From Sulfurimonas sp. (lineage in GTDB: Bacteria; Campylobacterota; Campylobacteria; Campylobacterales; Sulfurimonadaceae): a stretch of DNA of 42,698 bases. Below, piece by piece: positions 20,215-27,666 of the stretch; the first letter of the stretch is position 1; the number at the start of each line of letters is the position of its first letter. Below the pieces are notes generated by a model. That model made no database searches. It saw nothing but the letters and a program-made list of their open reading frames with translations, and was not told the origin of the DNA. The translations under genes and the position numbers were made by a program. The DNA is taken from NCBI GenBank assembly GCA_030949945.1, contig JAUZRZ010000029.1, positions 1 through 42,698 on the forward strand. The letters run 5' to 3'.

Positions 20215-20988
20215 TTATATTATTTTATAGAGTTGGTGATAGTCCTGAGTGCTAACTTGATGAGGGCGAATCGTTTGTATCAGTTCAAGCTTTTCATAAG
20301 CTATTTTAAGTTGGTCTTTGTCATACTTTGCTGAAAGATTTTTCATAAGAGTTTTACGAGGTTGCGTAAATGCAACTCTAAGCATATCCTCGAACTCTTT
20401 ATCATTTCTATCACTATTTTTTTGTATGAGAAAAACAGCAGAGTCAACTTTTGGCTGTGGGTCAAATGCAGTTGGTGGAACTTTAGTGACTATTGTCGCT
20501 TCTCCTACACTCTGAGCTATAATACTCAAAGAACCAAATACTTTCTCTCCAGCAGTCGCACAAAATTTCTCTGCAACTTCTAACTGAACCATTACTAGTA
20601 TATTTTTACACATTGGATCTGCGAGTGCTTTGAGTATGATGTTCGTAGCTATGTAGTAGGGCAAGTTTGCCACTAAGTCATACGCTTCATCAACCAAAGA
20701 ACTCTGCCAAGCTTGCAGAACATCCCCACAGTTTATGTGGAGTCGCTTGGTATCGATCTCTTCTTTAAATGTACTTTGTAATAATTTACACAAATCGGTA
20801 TCTACCTCAAAAGCTTCTACACTTCTGACATCAACTAAAAATTTAGTTAAATCACCTAATCCAGGCCCAATCTCAACGATTTTATTTTCATTTTTGGGCA
20901 TCGATTCGACGATTTTTCTTAAAACGGACTCATCTTTTAAAAAATTCTGTCCAAATTTCTTTTTTGCTATTACACTTTTGGTATTCAT
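20215..20988 (-). CDS. rsmA: 16S rRNA dimethyladenosine transferase RsmA/KsgA
   Basis: Dimethylates two adjacent adenines in the 3'-terminal hairpin of 16S rRNA during small-subunit assembly. The 257-residue protein has KKFGQNFLKDE at 10-20, SAM motif I EIGPGLGDLT (39-48) and the adenine-N6 catalytic motif NLPYYIAT (108-115). It immediately precedes RNase J, the conserved Campylobacterota order. Confidence 0.95.
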   Translation of the reverse strand: MNTKSVIAKKKFGQNFLKDESVLRKIVESMPKNENKIVEIGPGLGDLTKFLVDVRSVEAFEVDTDLCKLLQSTFKEEIDTKRLHINCGDVLQAWQSSLVDEAYDLVANLPYYIATNIILKALADPMCKNILVMVQLEVAEKFCATAGEKVFGSLSIIAQSVGEATIVTKVPPTAFDPQPKVDSAVFLIQKNSDRNDKEFEDMLRVAFTQPRKTLMKNLSAKYDKDQLKIAYEKLELIQTIRPHQVSTQDYHQLYKII

Positions 20989-21079
20989 AACAACTATACT
21001 ATACTAATTATACTTAAGAAAAGGTAATGCTTCTGCAATATTACTATATTTATTAGCTTTAAAGTTATTTTAACACAAA

Positions 21080-21103
21080 TTATGCAATAGACTTCTTGCA
21101 TAA
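21080..21103 (-). terminator. Hairpin after the CZB-domain gene
   Basis: A perfect 8-bp inverted repeat (TTATGCAA / TTGCATAA) with an 8-base loop, eight bases past the CZB stop codon. On the minus strand it is followed by a TTTGTGTTAAAAT tract, a weak terminator. Confidence 0.45.
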
Positions 21104-21110
21104 CTTATGT

Positions 21111-21581
21111 TTAAACTAAAGCTTCTATTTTTTCATCAGATATTGCAATCAAACGACGTTCGAGTCTATTTATCTCATCAAGCAGTTCATGTGATATTGT
21201 CTCCATCTTTTCATAATAACCTTCTGCAAGTTTATGCTCTGATTCACTAATTTTCTTTTTACTCAATCCAAACATTTTAGAAAAGAAACCAACTTTTTTA
21301 TCCTGTGAAAAATAAACACTAAAAATTTTAAGATACATATCATGTAAATCTGCATGTAAATTTTCGATTGTTTGCATACATTCAAGTGGATTATTTGACA
21401 AAGAGTTTAACATCTGACCATCACTATAAAACCACTTTCCAAACTTACACTCCGTTGAGTCTACTGGAATCGCACCCTCTTCTATATCTATACCATTTAT
21501 TAGTAGTTTTGCTTTTTGTACCCATTTTATATGAGCGGCTTTTGCAGCACGCAGATGCCCAACCACCTCTTCTTTTTTCAT
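21111..21581 (-). CDS. Stand-alone CZB (chemoreceptor zinc-binding) domain protein
   Basis: A 156-residue soluble protein with the CZB signature: an early His in AAHIKWVQKAK (about residue 18), CKFGKWFYSDG (about 46-56) and the paired His of LHADLHDMY near 75. In family members these residues bind zinc, and Zn release alters chemoreceptor or diguanylate cyclase output (as in DgcZ). A C-terminal helical segment of about 45 residues follows. There is no membrane segment and no output domain, so it probably acts in trans. The GAAGGGG ribosome binding site is strong. It is monocistronic. The ligand is inferred from the family. Confidence 0.8.
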   Translation of the reverse strand: MKKEEVVGHLRAAKAAHIKWVQKAKLLINGIDIEEGAIPVDSTECKFGKWFYSDGQMLNSLSNNPLECMQTIENLHADLHDMYLKIFSVYFSQDKKVGFFSKMFGLSKKKISESEHKLAEGYYEKMETISHELLDEINRLERRLIAISDEKIEALV

Positions 21582-21674
21582 TTATATGCCCCTTCAATAC
21601 ATTAGGTTTCATTATATATATATCTATATTAAATACTTATTAAAATTGATATTTAGTCCATGCAAAAAGTTTAA

Positions 21675-21690
21675 TGTTTCACATGAAACA
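21675..21690. promoter_or_regulatory. parS-like centromere site (one mismatch)
   Basis: TGTTTCACATGAAACA differs at one base from the widespread chromosomal parS consensus TGTTTCACGTGAAACA bound by ParB. It is intergenic, about 17 kb from dnaA, which fits the usual origin-proximal position. A perfect site lies 3.9 kb away at 25531. Confidence 0.7.
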
Positions 21691-21716
21691 TTTTAAGCTT
21701 AAAAACATTATCAAAC

Positions 21717-21987
21717 TATAACTGACCTTAGGGACTAAGCATAGTTTGAATGGTTTTATGGGTATGCAGTTGCAAGGCGAATCTTTGCAGGACTAACTGG
21801 TTAATCCAAAAAGTTTCAACGAAGTCAAATGCTTACCCATAAAGCCACTCTGTAGGCCAAATCTAAAGGGGCATCTTGACATCGTTAGATTTATTTGAAT
21901 TAACCAGTTAGTCCTACATAAATCTGCCTTGCAATATACCCCTTTGGATTTTGTTCAAACTATGCTTAGTCCATAAGGTCAGTTATA
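21717..21987. repeat. 271-bp foldback element (three-way-junction inverted repeat)
   Basis: Terminal inverted repeats of 34 bp (21717-21750 and 21954-21987) match at 33 positions. Directly inside each lies a second stem: 21751-21767 with 21831-21847 on the left, 21857-21874 with 21936-21953 on the right. The loops share a core in inverted orientation (TTGCAAGG, then GGACTAACTGGTTAAT). Both ends read TATA, compatible with insertion at a TA target. No protein is encoded. It resembles a miniature inverted-repeat element or a structured RNA locus. The family was not recognised and no second copy is in the window. Confidence 0.75.
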
Positions 21988-21999
21988 AGTCTAAAGTAG

Positions 22000-22005
22000 T
22001 ATAAT
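22000..22005 (+). promoter_or_regulatory. -10 element of the hisF promoter
   Basis: TATAAT shortly after the foldback element, giving a leader of about 80 bases before the hisF start. Confidence 0.5.
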
Positions 22006-22051
22006 TCAAAATATATAATATAAGGGTGTTTCTATTTAAGTTAAGTTATAA

Positions 22052-22086
22052 GTACCTAACAATATTTAGAGTTTCCCATAAGGTAC
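22052..22086 (+). promoter_or_regulatory. Leader hairpin overlapping the hisF ribosome binding site
   Basis: GTACCT (22052-22057) can pair with AGGTAC (22081-22086), and the second arm contains the AAGG (22080-22083) that serves as the only visible Shine-Dalgarno sequence for hisF. Confidence 0.35.
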
Positions 22087-22093
22087 CTTCAGT

Positions 22094-22857
22094 ATGAATT
22101 ATTTTGCAAAAAGAATCATTCCATGTTTAGATGTAAAAGATGGACGGGTTGTTAAGGGTGTAAATTTTGTTGGTCTTAAAGATGCAGGTGACCCAGTTGA
22201 AGTAGCCCGTCGCTATAATGAAGAGGGTGCAGATGAGCTAACATTTTTAGATATAACTGCTTCAAGTGATAATCGAGACACCATAGTAGATATAGTTGCA
22301 CAAGTTGCACGAGAGATATTTATACCACTAACAGTTGGTGGAGGAATACGTAAACTCGATGACATATACAAATTACTTAATGTTGGATGTGATAAAGTCA
22401 GTGTAAACTCGGCTGCAATAAAACGACCTGAACTTATAAATGAAAGTAGTAAACGTTTTGGTTCTCAGTGTATTGTTACTGCTATAGATGTAAAACGAAC
22501 AAAAAGTGGAAAGTATCATGTATTTTTAAATGGTGGTCGAGTAGATACTGGGCTTGATGCAGTTGAGTGGGCAAAAGAGGTAGTGGCACGCGGTAGTGGT
22601 GAAATCCTTTTAACCTCAATGGATGCAGATGGTACAAAAGCGGGCTTTGAACTTACAATAACAGAGCAGATAAGCAAGGCTGTAAATGTCCCGAGTAATT
22701 GCAAGTGGTGGAGCAGGGACTATGGCGCATATAAAAGATGCATTTAATGCAGGTGCAGATGCTGCACTTAGCTGCTTCAATTTTTCACTATAAAGAGATA
22801 GATATAATGGACTTAAAACATTATTTACATGAACAAAATATACCAGTAAGGCTTTAA
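22094..22857 (+). CDS. hisF: Imidazole glycerol phosphate synthase cyclase subunit HisF (frame interrupted)
   Basis: Forms imidazole glycerol phosphate in histidine synthesis, using ammonia delivered by HisH. The (beta/alpha)8-barrel pattern is clear: [20 protein letters not shown] with the catalytic Asp near residue 11, [10 protein letters not shown] near 80, and the second catalytic Asp in [12 protein letters not shown] near 176. Two single-base insertions (about 22692 and 22777) break the end; removing them gives [20 protein letters not shown] and a normal end at 22857, about 253 residues. The losses hit universally conserved text, so error is the likely cause. It stands apart from other his genes. 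Confidence 0.9.
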
Positions 22858-22860
22858 AAA

Positions 22861-23403
22861 ATGATAATATGTGCAGGAAACAACGAAACTTTTAACTTTG
22901 CTCAACCAATGGGTGTTGGGCTTATTGAAACAGCTATGAATTTAACAAGACTTTGTCTTTTTGATAAACCTGAGTTTATACTCTTTGTCGGGAGTGCTGG
23001 ATCTTATGGAGATGCAAAAATATTTGACATTATTGAGAGTAAAACAGCAGCAAATATAGAGCTAGCTTTTTTATCTAATGATGCTTATACTCCACTTGAC
23101 AATGTAGTAACGACAAATGAGACAGAAGTAAAAGATATAGTTGTAAACTCTTCAAACTATATAAGTACTAACGAAGTACTAACAAAAAACTATTTGAAGT
23201 TTGGTGTTGGCATAGAAAATATGGAATTTTTTGCAGTTCTCAAAATTGCTCAAGAGTTTAATATACCGGCAGGTGGAGTTTTTTGTGTTACTAACTTTAC
23301 TAACGCTAACGCTCATGAAGATTTTTTAAAAAACCATGAAAAAGCAAAGCAGTTATTGAGTGAGCATGTTAAAAAACGTATTAATGAACTAACAAAAAAA
23401 TGA
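22861..23403 (+). CDS. Nucleoside phosphorylase superfamily protein (PNP/MTAN-like)
   Basis: A 180-residue protein with the phosphorylase fold landmarks: an early glycine region (MGVGLIETAMNL), FVGSAGSYGDA near 42-52 and the substrate-binding GIENMEFFAVLKIA near 121, whose Met-Glu pair matches the ribose-contacting position of purine nucleoside phosphorylases and MTA/SAH nucleosidases. It is shorter than typical MTAN or PNP (about 230). It starts three bases after hisF and overlaps rlmN by four bases, so it is in one operon with both. The substrate (purine nucleoside, MTA or aminofutalosine) cannot be settled from sequence. Confidence 0.7.
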   Translation: MIICAGNNETFNFAQPMGVGLIETAMNLTRLCLFDKPEFILFVGSAGSYGDAKIFDIIESKTAANIELAFLSNDAYTPLDNVVTTNETEVKDIVVNSSNYISTNEVLTKNYLKFGVGIENMEFFAVLKIAQEFNIPAGGVFCVTNFTNANAHEDFLKNHEKAKQLLSEHVKKRINELTKK

Positions 23404-24476
23404 GTGAATTAAAACCCTCACTTATGGACTATACTCAAAAAGAGTTAGAGTCACTTATATCTCCAAAGTTTAGAGTAAAACAAATATACGGTTGGCTCTA
23501 TCACAACTATGCTTCTTCATACGAAGATATGAAAAACATTCCAAAATCTATGAAAGAAGAGTTAAGCCAAAAGTACCTAGTCAACCCTTTAAGTATCAAA
23601 AATAAAGAAGTATCTAATGATGGAACAATCAAATATCTCTTAGAACTTCAAGATGGAAAAACTATGGAAGCTGTATGGCTGAAGATGAAGGATGAGCAGT
23701 TTGATGAATCTGGAAATGTCTGCCAAGAAGCAAAATATACCATCTGTGTTTCAACACAAGTTGGCTGTAAAGTAGGGTGTACATTTTGCCTAACAGCTAA
23801 AGGTGGTTTTACACGTGATTTGAGTACAGGTGAGATAATTGCACAAGTTGTTACACTAAAAAAAGACAATAAGCACAAACACAATCGAAAAATAAATATT
23901 GTTTATATGGGAATGGGTGAGCCACTTGATAACCTAACAAACTTAGCAAAAGCTATAGAGATTTTTAAAGAAGATGAAGGTCTTTGCATAGGTGGAAAAC
24001 GACAAACTGTTAGTACAAGTGGACTAAGTTCCAAAATAGACAAGCTTGGAGAGATGGACTTAGGTGTTCATATAGCAATCTCTTTGCATGCAGTTGATGA
24101 TGAACTACGTTCAGAGCTTATCCCTATGAATAAAGCACATAATATTCAATCTATAATGGATGCAGTTAAACGGTTTCCTATAGATACACGTAAACGTGTA
24201 ATGTTTGAGTACCTAGTGATAAAAGGTAAAAATGATGATATAGGAAGTGCAAAGAAGCTAGTCAAACTCTTAGCCGACATTAAAGCAAAGGTTAACCTTA
24301 TCTACTTTAATCCTTATCCTGGTACACCTTATGACAGACCTTCTAAAGCAGATATGGTGGCTTTTCAAGAGTACTTAATAAAACATGGGCTTCTGTGTAC
24401 CATACGTGACTCTAAGGGTATAGATATAAGTGCTGCCTGTGGTCAACTTAAAGAAAAACTTGAAGGAGAAGTATAA
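23400..24476 (+). CDS. rlmN: 23S rRNA (adenine-2503-C2)-methyltransferase RlmN
   Basis: A radical-SAM enzyme that methylates A2503 of 23S rRNA (and A37 of some tRNAs), improving translational fidelity. The 358-residue protein carries the cluster motif CKVGCTFC (C123, C127, C130), the GMGEPLDN SAM loop near 178 and the C-terminal catalytic cysteine in AACGQL (about 347). The start overlaps the preceding stop (ATGA), implying coupled translation. Confidence 0.95.
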   Translation: MSELKPSLMDYTQKELESLISPKFRVKQIYGWLYHNYASSYEDMKNIPKSMKEELSQKYLVNPLSIKNKEVSNDGTIKYLLELQDGKTMEAVWLKMKDEQFDESGNVCQEAKYTICVSTQVGCKVGCTFCLTAKGGFTRDLSTGEIIAQVVTLKKDNKHKHNRKINIVYMGMGEPLDNLTNLAKAIEIFKEDEGLCIGGKRQTVSTSGLSSKIDKLGEMDLGVHIAISLHAVDDELRSELIPMNKAHNIQSIMDAVKRFPIDTRKRVMFEYLVIKGKNDDIGSAKKLVKLLADIKAKVNLIYFNPYPGTPYDRPSKADMVAFQEYLIKHGLLCTIRDSKGIDISAACGQLKEKLEGEV

Positions 24477-24589
24477 TGGATACTATTAGCAGTGTAGATA
24501 TTGCAGAAGTAATTCTAATAGTTATAGTGTTTGCAGTAGGAGTTGGTGGATTTATGTATGCCGCACTTAAAGAGGATGTGTATAAATAG
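24476..24589 (+). CDS. Small single-pass membrane protein (37 residues)
   Basis: An ATG shares its A with the rlmN stop (TAATG) and opens a 37-codon frame ending in TAG. It encodes a short acidic head (MDTISSVDIAEV), one hydrophobic helix (ILIVIVFAVGVGGFMYAAL) and a charged tail (KEDVYK). GAAGGAGAAG upstream is a good ribosome binding site. The junction and composition support a real gene. Function unknown. Confidence 0.6.
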   Translation: MDTISSVDIAEVILIVIVFAVGVGGFMYAALKEDVYK

Positions 24590-24666
24590 TCACGTTATCA
24601 TAATATGGTAAAATATCTAAGTACCATAAAATTAAAATGTACATAAATAAATTCAAAGGATTAATT

Positions 24667-24903
24667 ATGTCAGAAAAAGTAGATGCTGATAGAATAAAAG
24701 AGATTTATAAACTTTGTAAAGGTCATTTTGGTGATGTACGCTTCGTAGGTATCAAATACCATAACAAAATAGGTTGGTTGGCAAAAGCACAACTTGGCGA
24801 TGACTTTGAAAATTTAACTGCTGATGGAAAAACTAGTTCAGATGCACTACGAAATCTTAGAGCACGTGTTAAAAAGATTATTAAAAGATATAATGGGGTT
24901 TAA
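24667..24903 (+). CDS. Small conserved-looking hypothetical protein
   Basis: A 78-residue protein starting at the ATG that follows AAAGGATTAATT; an in-frame ATG at 24637 would have no ribosome binding site. It is soluble and basic at the end, with the segments CKGHFGDVRFVGIKYHNKIG, WLAKAQLGDDFENL and LRARVKKIIKRYNGV. The pattern suggests a small alpha/beta fold. A TAAAAT box near 24608 could be its promoter. No family was recognised. Confidence 0.7.
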   Translation: MSEKVDADRIKEIYKLCKGHFGDVRFVGIKYHNKIGWLAKAQLGDDFENLTADGKTSSDALRNLRARVKKIIKRYNGV

Positions 24904-24937
24904 GCCTGCAAGGTAATTCTTTTTTCTTCAAAAAGCA

Positions 24938-24966
24938 AAACGACCAACACACCAGGGAGGTCGTTT
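24938..24966. terminator. Hairpin downstream of the small hypothetical gene
   Basis: A perfect 8-bp stem (AAACGACC / GGTCGTTT) with a 13-base loop. On the plus strand TTTCTG follows; on the minus strand TTTTGCTTTTTG follows, so it may work in both directions. Its GC content stands out in an AT-rich gap. Confidence 0.5.
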
Positions 24967-25105
24967 CTGAATGTAATAATATCATACTTTTCTTATAAAC
25001 AAATAACAAATAATATCTTACTAAAAAAACTGACTTTTCTAAATATTAGCTCTTAAAAAATATTTCTATTACTAATGAATTGAATAATTTATACCAGAGT
25101 GTGTA

Positions 25106-25136
25106 TTATTCACACAGTGTTCTAAGTTGTGAATAA
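25106..25136. promoter_or_regulatory. Inverted pair of perfect DnaA boxes
   Basis: TTATTCACA at 25106-25114 and its reverse complement TGTGAATAA at 25128-25136, 13 bases apart. Both fit the general DnaA-box consensus TTWTNCACA. A third copy lies at 25312-25320. Confidence 0.6.
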
Positions 25137-25230
25137 TCTTCTTTCTAAATAATAATAAATTTGTAAATTCTTTTCATATTTAAGAAAATATTTATATAAA
25201 TCTACCCTGAAATTTAATACTCTACCTTTC

Positions 25231-25254
25231 AAAAGTCCTAAAAATAGGGCTTTT
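25231..25254. terminator. Terminator-like hairpin after the pseudouridine synthase gene
   Basis: AAAAGTCCTA and TAGGGCTTTT form a 10-bp stem (one G-U) with an AAAA loop. It is 42 bases past the minus-strand stop at 25296, where the stem ends in its own T run; it folds slightly better on the plus strand. Confidence 0.5.
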
Positions 25255-25295
25255 AAGAAATTTAGAGTTATAAAATCAAATTTTCTAATATAAAA

Positions 25296-26228
25296 CTATT
25301 TTATACTATAGTTATTCACATCCATACAATCGCTACACACCTTTAAAAAATCAATATCACTTTTAATAGTATATAATTTTGAATAAAGCTCAAACTCTAG
25401 TTCACAGGCATGCAAAAGAAGTCTAGATGCACCTCCATTGCTTATTCTCTGTATTGGTGAAAGTTCTTTGTCTAAAAACTTAACAAGCATCTCTTCACTC
25501 TGTCCATAAATTGGTTCACCGACAATAGTATGTTTCACGTGAAACAGATGTACCCTTATCTGATGTTGTCTTCCTGTGTGAGGAGAGCACTCAACTAAAG
25601 TAATATCTTTATCAGGAAAATACTGCAGTGGTTTAAAACTTGTTTTAGAAGCTTTACCATCTTTATGAACTTTTACTATCATTCGAACCATAGCTGAACT
25701 TTGATCTTGAGAACGAAGTAGTGGAGCTTCTACAATCATCTCTTCCTTCATCTCTCCGTGTACCATAGCAAGATACTTCTTTTTCATATCTCTTTCTTGA
25801 AACATCATCTTAATTTCACGTTCACTAGTTTTATTTTTTGCACAAAGCACAAGTCCACTTGTTTCTTGATCGATGCGGTGTGCAATATTTGCATTACGAC
25901 CATACTGAAATTTTAGTTCATCAATAAGAGAATAGGGTGTGCGTTTTGTTTGTGGATGCACAAGTACCCCACTTGGTTTATCAAAGACTACAAACTCTTC
26001 TTCTTCATAGGTGGGCTTAAGACCTTTACTTATAGGCTCGAAATGTATAAACTCTATCTCGCCCTCAATTTCGCCAGCAGTTTTCACCATCTTCTCCCCA
26101 TCAACTAAGATACGACCTTTAGATATGAAACGCTGTGCCTCTCTTTGAGTGTAGCCTAGCTCATTCATTAGGTAAAAGACTGCTCTTTGTTTTTTCTCTA
26201 CGAAATGGCTTGTTTTTACAAATGGCAT
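25296..26228 (-). CDS. RluA-family 23S rRNA pseudouridine synthase
   Basis: A 310-residue enzyme with an N-terminal S4 RNA-binding domain (GYTQREAQRFISKGRILVDG at about 25-44) and a catalytic domain with HRIDQETSGLVL (117-128), where D120 is the catalytic aspartate. Later RluA-type motifs are TGRQHQIRVHL and the closing LLLHACELEFEL. The exact uridine target (RluC-, RluD- or YlyB-like) is unclear. A perfect parS site lies inside the gene (25531-25546) and a DnaA box overlaps the last codons (25312-25320), so its sequence carries non-coding constraints. It is monocistronic. Confidence 0.85.
   Translation of the reverse strand: MPFVKTSHFVEKKQRAVFYLMNELGYTQREAQRFISKGRILVDGEKMVKTAGEIEGEIEFIHFEPISKGLKPTYEEEEFVVFDKPSGVLVHPQTKRTPYSLIDELKFQYGRNANIAHRIDQETSGLVLCAKNKTSEREIKMMFQERDMKKKYLAMVHGEMKEEMIVEAPLLRSQDQSSAMVRMIVKVHKDGKASKTSFKPLQYFPDKDITLVECSPHTGRQHQIRVHLFHVKHTIVGEPIYGQSEEMLVKFLDKELSPIQRISNGGASRLLLHACELEFELYSKLYTIKSDIDFLKVCSDCMDVNNYSIK
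25312..25320 (+). promoter_or_regulatory. DnaA box overlapping the 3' end of the pseudouridine synthase gene
   Basis: A perfect TTATTCACA, the same orientation as the box at 25106. The roughly 175 bases between this and 25136 are strongly A/T-rich. Confidence 0.5.
25531..25546. promoter_or_regulatory. Perfect parS centromere site
   Basis: TGTTTCACGTGAAACA is identical to the chromosomal parS consensus recognised by ParB. It lies within the coding region of the pseudouridine synthase, about 13 kb from dnaA. Intragenic parS sites are common in bacteria. ParB bound here would spread and load SMC to segregate origins; parA and parB are not in the window. Confidence 0.85.
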
Positions 26229-26325
26229 CAGTATTAATTCCTTTATTATGATAGTTTGAGTAAAATGTCAAACATAATCTTGTGCGAATTTTAGCACAAT
26301 AAACTTCTTAATAAAAAGGTAACTA

Positions 26326-27654
26326 ATGGTAGAAAGATATTCACGTCCAGAGATGGCAAGTAAATGGACACAACATGCAAGATATGCTGCATGGTTAGAA
26401 GTAGAAAAAGCTGCAGTTAAAGCTTGGGCAAGACTTGGGAAAATTCCTCAAGAAGATGCAGATAAGATAGTCAAAAATGCTAGCTTCTCCGTAGAACGTA
26501 TTGAAGAGATAGAAGCAGTAACTAAACATGACCTTATCGCTTTTAATACAAGTGTCTCAGAGAGCTTAGGCGAAGAGTCGCGATGGTTTCACTATGGAAT
26601 GACAAGTTCGGATGCAGTAGACACTGGTGTAGCTCTTCAGATGAGAGACTCTTTAAACATTATCATAGCTGATGTAAAAACACTGATGGAGTCAATCAAG
26701 AAACGAGCACTTGAACATAAGATGACACTTATGGTTGGACGCAGCCATGGAATACATGGAGAGCCAATAACTTTTGGTCTCACTTTAGCTGTATGGTATG
26801 ACGAAATGGCTCGCCACCTTTTAAACCTTGAGCAGACTATGGATGTAATCGCTGTAGGTCAAATCTCTGGAGCTATGGGTAACTTTGCGCATGCACCTTT
26901 AGAGTTAGAAGAGTATGCGATGCAAGAGCTTGGATTAAAAGCAGAACCTTGTTCTAATCAAGTTGTTCACCGTGATAGATATGCAAGACTTGCTACTGCA
27001 TTAGCACTTGTTGCATCTTCTATCGAGAAGTTCGCAGTTCAAGTAAGACACCTTCAACGTACAGAAGTATATGAGGCTGAAGAGTTTTTTGCAAAAGGTC
27101 AAAAGGGAAGCTCAGCTATGCCTCATAAACGTAATCCTATTCTTACAGAAAACATTACAGGTCTTGCAAGAATTATACGAGCATATGCTAACCCTGCTAT
27201 GGAAAATGTAGCACTCTGGCATGAACGTGATATATCTCACTCTTCTACTGAGCGTTTTTGGTTACCAGACGCATTTATAACAATGGACTTTATGCTTCAC
27301 CGCATGAACAATGTTATAGCTAACCTAACAATATTTCCAGAAAATATGATGAAAAACTTAAACTTAACAGGTGGACTTGTTTTTTCTCAACGAGTTTTAC
27401 TCGAACTTCCACTTCAAGGTGTAAGTCGTGAAGATGCTTATCGTATCGTTCAAAGAAATGCGATGAAAGTTTGGGAAGAGATTCAAAGTGGTCGCTCTAC
27501 TACAAATGAAAAAGGTGAATCACTTTATCTAAATCATTTACTAGCAGATGAAGAGTTAAGAAATTCACTAAGTGAAGAACAAATTCGTGAATGTTTTAAT
27601 TATGATTATTACACTAAAAATGTTGATAATATATTCAAACGTGTTTTTAAATAA
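26326..27654 (+). CDS. purB: Adenylosuccinate lyase
   Basis: Cleaves SAICAR and adenylosuccinate, releasing fumarate, at two steps of purine synthesis. The 442-residue protein has GMTSSDAVDT at 91-100, the catalytic-base region GRSHGIHGEP (H141) and the superfamily signature GSSAMPHKRNP at about 260-271, containing the catalytic serine loop. The frame is intact, with AAAAGGTAAC upstream of the start. A strong hairpin follows. Confidence 0.96.
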   Translation: MVERYSRPEMASKWTQHARYAAWLEVEKAAVKAWARLGKIPQEDADKIVKNASFSVERIEEIEAVTKHDLIAFNTSVSESLGEESRWFHYGMTSSDAVDTGVALQMRDSLNIIIADVKTLMESIKKRALEHKMTLMVGRSHGIHGEPITFGLTLAVWYDEMARHLLNLEQTMDVIAVGQISGAMGNFAHAPLELEEYAMQELGLKAEPCSNQVVHRDRYARLATALALVASSIEKFAVQVRHLQRTEVYEAEEFFAKGQKGSSAMPHKRNPILTENITGLARIIRAYANPAMENVALWHERDISHSSTERFWLPDAFITMDFMLHRMNNVIANLTIFPENMMKNLNLTGGLVFSQRVLLELPLQGVSREDAYRIVQRNAMKVWEEIQSGRSTTNEKGESLYLNHLLADEELRNSLSEEQIRECFNYDYYTKNVDNIFKRVFK

Positions 27655-27666
27655 TAACTAAAGAAC

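Larger units (their letters stand above)
24967..25295. other. Gene-free AT-rich region with DnaA boxes
   Basis: About 330 bases with no convincing coding frame on either strand. It holds two inverted DnaA boxes, an AAT-repeat tract at 25147-25160, and one hairpin at 25231-25254. Together with the box at 25312 it has the composition of a DnaA-binding or unwinding region. Confidence 0.5.

Noticed and set aside
21717..21987. CRISPR array or integron attC site
   Set aside because: There are only two inverted copies with no regular spacers, and the attC core GTTRRRY / RYYYAAC pattern is not met.
24637..24666. Upstream ATG start for the 78-residue hypothetical gene
   Set aside because: No ribosome binding site precedes it, while AAAGGATTAATT sits at a good distance before the ATG at 24667.
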